9,013 nt of DNA from GCA-2717185 sp964474755 (lineage in GTDB: Bacteria > Pseudomonadota > Alphaproteobacteria > UBA8366 > GCA-2717185). The DNA is taken from NCBI GenBank assembly GCA_964474755.1, contig CAYYUG010000110.1, positions 1 to 9,013 of the forward strand. Reading direction: 5' to 3'. The stretch's first letter is position 1. Each line of letters begins with the position of its first letter. Of this stretch, positions 1 to 6,093 are shown one piece after another. Both the position numbers and the translations under genes were made by a program. The notes under the pieces were generated by a model. It saw nothing but the letters and a program-made list of their open reading frames with translations, had not been told where the DNA came from and made no database searches.

Positions 1-2141
1 CTGGGTGCAATTACCTCGTTAAACTCTAGATCGTAATTCAACAACTGGTCGGCTCGGGGCATAGCATAGTCCATAAATGATCCGGCGATGAGCTGACCGC
101 TTTCTGGATCATAGACACCATTTTCCATCATTGCCTGGCCGACGCCCTGCGCGATGCCGCCATGGGTTTGGCCGTCAACAATCATCGGATTGATAATGCG
201 GCCAACGTCATCGATCGCGGTATAGCGGACTATCTGGACGACCCCGCTGTCAGGCTCAACTTCGACCTCGACCACATGGGTCCCGTTTGGATAGGCGGGG
301 ATCAGTTCGGTCACCTGAGCTGCACCTTCCAATCCTCCGGCCAGTTCTTGCGGCATCCCTTCCTGACCAGCAGCTTCGAACAAGCCAAGTTTGCGATCGG
401 TGCCCATGATGCGGAATTCACCGGTGCTGTATTCAATGTCCGCGGGATTTGCCTCTAGTACGTGACCAGCGATGCGCTTTCCCTTCTCGATGACCTGATC
501 TGCTGACAATCCGAACAAATGGCCAGCTAATCGCATCGAACGTGAGGAATGCGATCCGCCACCTATCTTTACAAAGGCTGTATCACCCGACCGCAGCACA
601 ATACTTTCAAACGGTACCTCCATCATGTCAGCAACCAATTGAGCATATGCTGTCTCATGCCCTTGTCCACTGGACTGTGTGCCAATTATCAACTCAATAT
701 GACCATCTGGTAGGACCTTCATCTGTCCTCGCTCGGCCGGCCAACCCGTCGCGGTCTCGATATAGTTGGCAATACCGATACCACGGAAAATGCCGCGTGC
801 CCGCGCTTCCTTGCGCCTTGCTTCGAAACCGTCCCAGTCGCCGTGGGTCAGCGCCATGTTCATTCCGCGTTCGAATTCACCGCTGTCGTATGTTTTACCG
901 GTCGGATTTCTGTAAGGGATGGCTTCAGGCGGAATTAAATTTAGTCGGCGTAATTCGACGCGGTCCATACCCATTTCCAACGCTGCCAAATCGATCAGTC
1001 GCTCCATCACGAAGATCGCTTCAGGGCGCCCTGCACCACGATATGCCGTCGTTGGGCTACTATTGGTCAGCACGCCCTTAGAAACGACATGTGCATGCGG
1101 AATGTCGTAGACACTGGTAGTGACAGAAGGACCCCGTGCCAGCGGCACATAAGTGATGGCATGCGAACCCATATTCGCATAATTTTCGGTCCGCATGGCG
1201 AGGAACTTGCCATTAGCGTCGAGTGCCAGTTCGGCCCGAGTTAGCAGATTGCGTCCGCTATAGTCACTGAGGAAGCATTCGCTGCGATCCGCCGTCCACT
1301 TTACTGGTCGGCCGAGCCGTTTCGCCGCCCATAAAACCAGGGCAAACTCCGAATAGGTGGAGTTGCGGGTCCCGTAACCACCGCCGACGTCGCGACTAAT
1401 TACACGCATCTGGTCGGCCTTGACGCCGAACACGGGGGCCAACTCATTCATGAAGCGCACCACGCCCTGTCCACCCGCATTGAGCACAAAAGCACCATCG
1501 CGGAACTCGCCAATAGCAGCACGCGGTTCCATCGGCACACCGGTTACCCGATTGTTGAAGGTCTCGAATTGGACAATATGCACGGCACGCGCAAAGGCCG
1601 CATCCACCTCCGCCGCATCACCCTTCACATCGTCGACGACAACGTTGTCCGGCACCTCGTCCCAAATCGCCGGCGCATTCGCGGCCATCGCCGAAGTAAT
1701 ATGCGGTAAAGCCGCTAACGGTTCGGTCTCAACGTCAATGAGTTCGGCGGCATCTTTCGCCTGATCCAGGTTTTCGGCGACAACCAACGCCACCCCCTCA
1801 CCGACACGCCGTATTTTTTTATACGCTAGCGGATAGAGTGGTGTCTGAAAAATTGGAGCACCATTCCGGTTCTTTAGCTCAACATCTTTAGGATTACCGT
1901 ATTGAACAATCGGTTCCAACCCGTCTGTCAGGTAGTCGGTAGCCGTCAATACTGCTAGTACACCGGGCGCATTCGCGGCAGCCGAAGTGTCGACCGCACG
2001 TATGTATGCATGCGCGTCCTGCGCACGCAGCACGTAAAGATATGCTTGGCCAGGCCGATTTAGATCATCGCTGAATTCGCCAATGCCAGTGAGCAGACGA
2101 AAATCTTCAATCCGCGTCCGGTGCTCACCGATATAACTCAT
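1..2141 (-). CDS. Molybdenum hydroxylase large subunit, xanthine dehydrogenase/CoxL superfamily (partial, C-terminus off window)
   Basis: The minus strand is open from the ATG at 2141 to the window edge, giving 713 codons of a protein usually about 770-800 residues long. The N-terminus has the family opening RIEDFRLLTGIGEFSDD. Further on are GGGYGTR (about residues 253-259), AYRGAGRPEA (from about 366) and SSGQGHET (about 490-497), which line the molybdopterin-cytosine-dinucleotide pocket. Such subunits hydroxylate a substrate carbon using water and pass electrons to 2Fe-2S and FAD subunits; neither partner is in the window. The loop reads AYRGAGR, not the AYRCSFR of true CO dehydrogenases, so CO is an unlikely substrate and an N-heterocycle, aldehyde or other organic is more likely. 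The catalytic Glu (GVGE region) lies beyond the left edge. The start codon overlaps the stop of the upstream crotonase-family gene as ATGA, which indicates translational coupling. Family assignment is secure; substrate is unknown. Confidence 0.93.
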   Translation of the reverse strand, partial: MSYIGEHRTRIEDFRLLTGIGEFSDDLNRPGQAYLYVLRAQDAHAYIRAVDTSAAANAPGVLAVLTATDYLTDGLEPIVQYGNPKDVELKNRNGAPIFQTPLYPLAYKKIRRVGEGVALVVAENLDQAKDAAELIDVETEPLAALPHITSAMAANAPAIWDEVPDNVVVDDVKGDAAEVDAAFARAVHIVQFETFNNRVTGVPMEPRAAIGEFRDGAFVLNAGGQGVVRFMNELAPVFGVKADQMRVISRDVGGGYGTRNSTYSEFALVLWAAKRLGRPVKWTADRSECFLSDYSGRNLLTRAELALDANGKFLAMRTENYANMGSHAITYVPLARGPSVTTSVYDIPHAHVVSKGVLTNSSPTTAYRGAGRPEAIFVMERLIDLAALEMGMDRVELRRLNLIPPEAIPYRNPTGKTYDSGEFERGMNMALTHGDWDGFEARRKEARARGIFRGIGIANYIETATGWPAERGQMKVLPDGHIELIIGTQSSGQGHETAYAQLVADMMEVPFESIVLRSGDTAFVKIGGGSHSSRSMRLAGHLFGLSADQVIEKGKRIAGHVLEANPADIEYSTGEFRIMGTDRKLGLFEAAGQEGMPQELAGGLEGAAQVTELIPAYPNGTHVVEVEVEPDSGVVQIVRYTAIDDVGRIINPMIVDGQTHGGIAQGVGQAMMENGVYDPESGQLIAGSFMDYAMPRADQLLNYDLEFNEVIAP

Positions 2142-2863
2142 TTTGGACGCGTCGCGACTGTGGCCAACGTATAGCCCGCGAGATCCGACATTGTGCCAGG
2201 ATCAAGCTGAGGCCCGGTGGCTAAAAAGCGCTTGATGGTCTGGATCGCCGCTACGTCGTATCCAGAAAGCTTGCTGAGCAATGCGTTGAGCGTGCAGTCC
2301 AGTTGATCTGCACCGACAACTTGGCTAACAAGACCGACTGCCAACGCCGTATGTGCGTCGATTTCCTCCATGGAGTAGACCATATTGGCAACTGTTTTTG
2401 GGGTAACCTTGGCTAGAGCGGACATAGCCAAGGTAGGCGCGATGCCATGCCCCATTTCAGGCAACGCAAAGCGAGCGCCATCTGAAGCGATTGCGACATC
2501 TGAGCCGCCAACGAGCGCACAGCCGAACCCCAACGCCTTACCCTGCACTGCGGCCACGATTGGCGCGGGGCACTCGCGAAACGCCTTATAGACATCAAGG
2601 ATCTTACTGAACACTTTACCATGCAAATCGAATGCGTTGCTCGGCGGCGGCCCACCCGGCCCTTTCGGATCACGGCCATGACAAAAATCAATGCCATTGC
2701 CACGCAAAACAACAGCGCGGAGCTTCGGATCCGTCGCGATTTCATTCACATGCGCAGCCAACTGCTGCATCATAGTATGAGTGAAAACATTGCCACGCCG
2801 TGGCCGGTTCAAGGTGATTGTGACGAACGGCCCCTTTCGTTCGACCAAGATCGGTTTCGCCAT
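2138..2863 (-). CDS. Enoyl-CoA hydratase/isomerase (crotonase) family protein
   Basis: This 241-residue protein has the crotonase fold. The first oxyanion-hole segment is GIDFCHGRD (residues 57-65) and the second is QGKALGFGCALVGGSD (107-122). Of the two catalytic glutamates of rat enoyl-CoA hydratase, the one in the PE motif is kept (E136, ALPEMG). The other, in GGGCEL, is Ala116 here (GFGCAL). Loss of one Glu is typical of members doing isomerisation, hydrolysis or C-C cleavage instead of simple hydration, so the exact reaction is open. I chose the ATG at 2863 because GGGAGG lies 8 nt upstream; a longer reading from TTG at 2893 would place that Shine-Dalgarno inside the gene. The stop overlaps the next gene's start (ATGA), so it is co-expressed with the Mo hydroxylase and probably acts on the same pathway's CoA intermediate (inference). 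Confidence 0.9.
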   Translation of the reverse strand: MAKPILVERKGPFVTITLNRPRRGNVFTHTMMQQLAAHVNEIATDPKLRAVVLRGNGIDFCHGRDPKGPGGPPPSNAFDLHGKVFSKILDVYKAFRECPAPIVAAVQGKALGFGCALVGGSDVAIASDGARFALPEMGHGIAPTLAMSALAKVTPKTVANMVYSMEEIDAHTALAVGLVSQVVGADQLDCTLNALLSKLSGYDVAAIQTIKRFLATGPQLDPGTMSDLAGYTLATVATRPK

Positions 2864-2903
2864 TTGCAGGCCCTCCCGTTGCAACGTTTCCAACAGCTTA
2901 CGA

Positions 2904-2932
2904 ATTGAATCCCATCCGGCAAACGCTTACAA
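2904..2932 (-). promoter_or_regulatory. Possible sigma70-type promoter for the crotonase-Mo hydroxylase operon
   Basis: On the minus strand TTGTAA (2932-2927) and TTCAAT (2909-2904) are separated by 17 nt. They lie just after the terminator of the GST gene and about 40 nt before the crotonase-family ATG. The match to consensus is moderate (4 of 6 each). The position is sensible because a new promoter is needed after a terminator, but this is a pattern match only. Confidence 0.27.
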
Positions 2933-2934
2933 CG

Positions 2935-2959
2935 AAAAGGGCCGCCTCAAGGGCGGCCC
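2935..2959 (-). terminator. Rho-independent terminator after the GST gene
   Basis: On the minus strand an 8-bp perfect GC stem, GGGCCGCC/GGCGGCCC, closes a 5-nt loop (CTTGA) and is followed directly by TTTT. It begins about 20 nt past the GST stop codon. It should end the GST transcript and separate it from the crotonase-Mo hydroxylase operon. A run of six Ts at 2968-2973 on the plus strand could make it weakly bidirectional, though it is 8 nt away from the stem. Confidence 0.85.
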
Positions 2960-2978
2960 AAGTACCGTTTTTTACCAG

Positions 2979-3677
2979 CTATTCGGCAGCCACTGCCGGA
3001 TCGGCGAACAACGTACCAACATAAAAGCCGCGCCGCTTTAGACTTTTCACGAACTCATCGTTGAAGTGACTTACGACCGACCCGGTGATCGTATCGCTGG
3101 ATAGCAACGCGTTAGACCAGGCTTGAACCAACGGGTAATCATTCAGCACACCGGTCTTCAGCTTATCATCGACGAAAGCAAAACGTTGGAAAAATGGCGC
3201 ATATGCCGCATCGACGAGACACAGAGTGTTACCGTTGAAATAGGGCCCGTTATTGTCGCGTTCTTTGCCAAGTGCCTCTTCGAGTTTGGCGACCCGTTTC
3301 GGCGCCTCCGCAAGGCCCGCCAGCATTTCCTCTTCCGACTTTGTGTAATAAATACTGCTGAGACCCTTGGCAAAGTCCGGGACGAAATCCGTCCATGCAC
3401 GATTACGTGCGCGCTTGATCGGGTCTATCGGATGCAGATGTGGTTTAACCATCTCATCAAGATATTCCGCTATCGCATTCGACTCGAATAAGGGCACACC
3501 GTCTACCGATAGCACTGGCACCTTGCCATGCGGTGAAATATCCAGAAACCAATCGGGTTTTTCCTGTAGATTGATATAAGTGACTTCGAAATCGATATCC
3601 TTGGCACGCAAAAGAATCACGGCGCGCTGGACCCATGGTCAAGTGTAGGAGCTTATCAGATGATATTTCACGGACAT
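2979..3677 (-). CDS. Glutathione S-transferase with probable selenocysteine (UGA codon 13) at the catalytic position
   Basis: Reading UGA at 3641-3639 as Sec gives a 232-residue GST from the ATG at 3677, which has a perfect AGGAGG 7 nt upstream. The thioredoxin-like N-terminal domain begins KYHLISSYT-U-PWVQRAV. Related GSTs have Cys in this CPxxQR position, the redox residue of omega/beta-type enzymes. The cis-Pro motif GKVPVL (P54) and the glutathione-binding ES pair (E65, S66) follow. The helical C-terminal domain contains CLVDAAYAPFFQRF. Without recoding, translation would stop after 12 codons; a restart at GTG 3620 would lose the first beta strand and active site, and I see no Shine-Dalgarno for it. 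A SECIS-like hairpin lies just after the UGA. Alternatives are a recent nonsense mutation or a TGC-to-TGA sequencing error. The likely role is glutathione-dependent reduction or transfer in the cytoplasm. A terminator follows the gene. Confidence 0.82.
3604..3641 (-). promoter_or_regulatory. Sec UGA codon and SECIS-like hairpin in the GST gene
   Basis: The UGA is at 3641-3639. After an 11-nt spacer comes GCGCGC (3627-3622), a 12-nt loop beginning CGUGAU (3621-3610), and GCGUGC (3609-3604), giving six pairs with one G-U. The loop starts 17 nt after the UGA and has G as its second base. This fits the published bacterial SECIS rules as I remember them: loop 16-37 nt from the UGA, 3-14 nt long, with G among its first two bases. 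The spacer, stem length and loop start are the same in the other candidate selenoprotein gene of this window. No folding program was run. Confidence 0.65.
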
Positions 3678-3693
3678 GCCGCTGCCTCCTCAA

Positions 3694-3753
3694 AGTTGAT
3701 ACGTCGATTTTTCAACTGATGTGACAATAAGACCGGCGCCAAACTAGAGTCAA
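3694..3753 (-). promoter_or_regulatory. GST upstream region: possible promoter and an inverted repeat
   Basis: On the minus strand TTGACT (3753-3748) and TTATTG (3730-3725) are 17 nt apart and may be a promoter, with a good -35 and a poor -10. Downstream, AGTTGA (3717-3712) and TCAACT (3699-3694) form a perfect 6-bp inverted repeat around 12 nt. It ends a few bases before the AGGAGG of the GST gene. It could be an operator or a weak 5' hairpin. The support is pattern only. Confidence 0.27.
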
Positions 3754-3795
3754 AATTAATAGCTGCCCACCGCAGCGGGTTTGGATTTTTGCAAC

Positions 3796-4638
3796 TCATA
3801 CAGTCTTTGGTGCCCAGCCATAGACTTTTTCGCAAGCACCCCCCATCAAAGTTGAACGCTCGCTGTCACTTAATCGATCCGTCAAGCGGAATGGTTTCAC
3901 GGCTTGCTCATAATTGACGATTGCGAATGCGCGCGTCCAATCAGTACCCCACAAACAGCGGTCGAACCCCCAGGCGTCGAACACGCGCGCCAACGGATCC
4001 CAGATATCTGGAAACGGATAAGGTTCTTTCGACAATGTGCAAGCGCCGCTTATCTTGATCACCGCATTTGTGCGCTTCGCCAGGTTCAATATTTTGGGCA
4101 ATTCGAACCAAGGCTCCGGAGGTGCTGGCGGCGTACGTGGTTGCAGTAGACCAAGATGATCGATAACAAAACGCGTTTCGGGATGGCGATCGACGAGCGC
4201 GATACCCGCATCTAGGTTCCCCCAACACAGCATGTTGACGGGAAAACTATGCCGCGCGGCCTCTCGCAGTATCCGGTCGATACCCAGGTCACCAGGTTTA
4301 TGACCAGCCTCCTGTGTCATCATAATGCGAATGCCAACTGTACCCGGCGTATTTTTCCAGTCCGCAATGACATCCGCTACAGCCGGGTCCGTAGGATCAA
4401 TCGGCTTTATAAGACCAAATTTGCCGGGATGCGTGCGATGCACGTCTAGCGCATAGCTAGCGTCGTATTGATACATCGAAAACGCCGATACGAAGATCGC
4501 GCCATCGACGCCAACCCTATCCATCGCTGTCACCATCTCTTCGCCCGTTACGTGGTCTGGCCAGTTGGGTATCGAATGCCACGGGCGTTCCGGCGTATTG
4601 GCATCGTAAACGTGGACTTGTGAATCGATTATCGGCAC
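3796..4638 (-). CDS. Amidohydrolase-2 family (PDC/LigI-like) metal-dependent hydrolase
   Basis: This 280-residue TIM-barrel protein belongs to the amidohydrolase-2 family, which includes 2-pyrone-4,6-dicarboxylate lactonase and related lactonases and decarboxylases. It opens with IIDSQVHVYD, where the usual first metal-ligand His of the DxHxH motif is Gln7 (QVH, keeping H9). A conserved VIDHLG (H161) and RCLWGTDW (D233, the usual catalytic or metal Asp) follow in the expected order. The Gln substitution suggests a metal-poor, LigI-like chemistry such as lactone hydrolysis. The start is GTG at 4638 with AAGGA 9 nt upstream. It stands 118 bp before the GST gene and is divergent from the FMO gene. 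The length is typical of the family. The substrate is unknown; a ring-opened or lactone intermediate of a local catabolic pathway is an inference. Confidence 0.88.
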   Translation of the reverse strand: MPIIDSQVHVYDANTPERPWHSIPNWPDHVTGEEMVTAMDRVGVDGAIFVSAFSMYQYDASYALDVHRTHPGKFGLIKPIDPTDPAVADVIADWKNTPGTVGIRIMMTQEAGHKPGDLGIDRILREAARHSFPVNMLCWGNLDAGIALVDRHPETRFVIDHLGLLQPRTPPAPPEPWFELPKILNLAKRTNAVIKISGACTLSKEPYPFPDIWDPLARVFDAWGFDRCLWGTDWTRAFAIVNYEQAVKPFRLTDRLSDSERSTLMGGACEKVYGWAPKTV

Positions 4639-4818
4639 AGAATTAGATCCTTCTTCGCTTTTGGTATCTTATTGCAGCAGTCAACGCAGGCTGCGTCCAG
4701 CCGCCGCTGGGAAATAGAGGCGATCCTTGAATAGCTCGGTCTCAGGTGCGATAGCTGACGGATAAACGCCGTACGACCGGTGTAAACTTCAAACGGCAAC
4801 AGGCAACAAGCGCAAAAA
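4639..4818. other. Divergent intergenic region between the amidohydrolase and FMO genes
   Basis: These 180 bp separate two genes read away from each other, so promoters for both should lie here. I see no convincing -35/-10 pair in either direction. A short inverted repeat, GGCTG-CGTC-CAGCC, lies at 4689-4702 and has no T-tract. No ORF, tRNA or long repeat is visible. Confidence 0.5.
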
Positions 4819-6077
4819 GTGTCGCCAAAAACCCAAACAAACGAAGTACATAAATGTATCGCAATTATCGGGGCGGGCGCTGCGGGTATCTGTATGGCGA
4901 AGTACCTGCGCGAGGTGGGTTTTCATGTCACGATCTTCGAGACCGGCTCGAACATCGGCGGCATGTGGTGCTATATGAACGATAATGGGTTGTCCTCAGC
5001 CTATCGCACGCTGCACATCAATACCTCACGCGGTGTAACACGATTTAGCGATTTGGATTTTGATGACGACGTCCAGTCGTTTCCCGACCATTGGGATATG
5101 CATCGCTATCTCGAGAAATACGCAAAGCACTTCAACCTAGTTTCGCTTATCCGCTTCAATACCCGGGTAACAGATATCCGCCCAGTCTTCAATCCGGCCA
5201 CCGAACCGCCGCGCTGGGAAGTTTGGTTAGAAAATGGAAAGTCTGAGACGTACGACACAGTAATCGCTGCGACCGGGCATTTATCGGATCCGATGCATGT
5301 CCCAATGTTTCGGGAAAACTTCACTGGCACCTACGTGCATTCACATCACTACAAGGAGCCGGCATCATATGTTGGTGAACGCATATGTGTGATCGGTGTA
5401 GGCAATAGTGCCTGCGACATCGCAAGCGACGTTTGCGTTACCTCAACACGCTGCGTCCTCGTTGCCCGGTCGGGCGCCACNNNNNNNNNNNNNNNNNNNN
5501 NNNNNNNNNNNNNNNNNNNNNNNNNNNNNNNNNNNNNNNNNNNNNNNNNNNNNNNNNNNNNNNNNNNNNNNNNNNNNNNNAAAAAATTGATGGAAAGAGA
5601 TTGCATTTCTCCGACGGGACGTCGGAGAAATTTGATACCATTATCGCCGCGACAGGTTATCGCATTCAGCTGCCCTTTATCTCACGCGATATTGTCCCGC
5701 TCGAAAACAATAAACTGCGTCTATACAAGCGGATGGTGCAGCCAGGTTGGCCCGGACTTTACTTCTCTGGTTTCTTCAACACTGATACAGCCCTAAACAT
5801 GGTATTCGAACATCAGGCTCGGTGGATCCGCGCCATCGAGTTGGGCGAAGCAACTCTGCCAACCGACGAAGATATGTGGGCCGATATCGAGGCACAGGAG
5901 CGCTGGGTCGGACAGAGATTTAAAGACACCGCGCGCCACACGATTGAGGAAGAACATGTCATCTATCTAGGCGCACTCAAGAAATCGCTCCGGCAGATGA
6001 AACGATTTTCTCGCTGGCATCAAGGCAAGATACCAACCCCACGAAGCAAGATGGGTGGTCTCTCGTCACAGCGCTAG
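4819..6077 (+). CDS. Flavin-containing monooxygenase (class B, FMO-like), interrupted by an assembly gap
   Basis: A class B flavoprotein monooxygenase that would use FAD and NADPH to oxygenate a nitrogen, sulfur or carbonyl substrate. The first 220 residues show the FAD-binding GAGAAG (18-23), GGMW (47-50), YRTLHINTS (62-70), the FMO fingerprint FTGTYVHSHHY (168-178) and the NADPH-binding GVGNSA (193-198). After the 100-N gap a different frame resumes with KIDGKRLHFSDGT and the C-terminal IIAATGY motif, then runs to TAG at 6077. About 385 residues are visible and the family needs roughly 100 more, which fits a gap of some 300 nt. The frame change is explained if the true gap length is 2 modulo 3. 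The start is GTG at 4819 with only a weak Shine-Dalgarno; no ATG lies upstream before the in-frame stop at 4783. It converges on the selenoprotein gene with a 16-bp gap. Confidence 0.9.
5481..5580. other. Assembly gap (100 Ns)
   Basis: Exactly 100 Ns is the conventional placeholder for a scaffold gap of unknown size. It falls inside the FMO gene, between the NADPH-binding motif and the C-terminal FAD-domain return. The order of the protein motifs on both sides supports the joining and orientation of the two contigs. Confidence 0.97.
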
Positions 6078-6093
6078 TTGGCATCGCCACAAT

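Noticed and set aside
162..1764. Plus-strand ORFs of 98, 179, 63 and 114 residues
   Set aside because: They are shadows of the molybdenum hydroxylase gene on the minus strand and have no family-like sequence.
1..2141. A third recoded UGA or nonsense mutation in the Mo hydroxylase gene
   Set aside because: The frame is open throughout; no in-frame stop was found.
2864..2893. TTG start at 2893 for the crotonase-family gene
   Set aside because: The ATG at 2863 has GGGAGG at ideal spacing and begins the family-like sequence.
2979..3620. A GST starting at GTG 3620
   Set aside because: It would lack the first beta strand and catalytic motif, and a perfect Shine-Dalgarno with an ATG exists at 3677.
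4778..4800. A possible selenocysteine tRNA (a TTCAAA-like anticodon stretch)
   Set aside because: No acceptor stem, long variable arm or T-loop could be paired around it.
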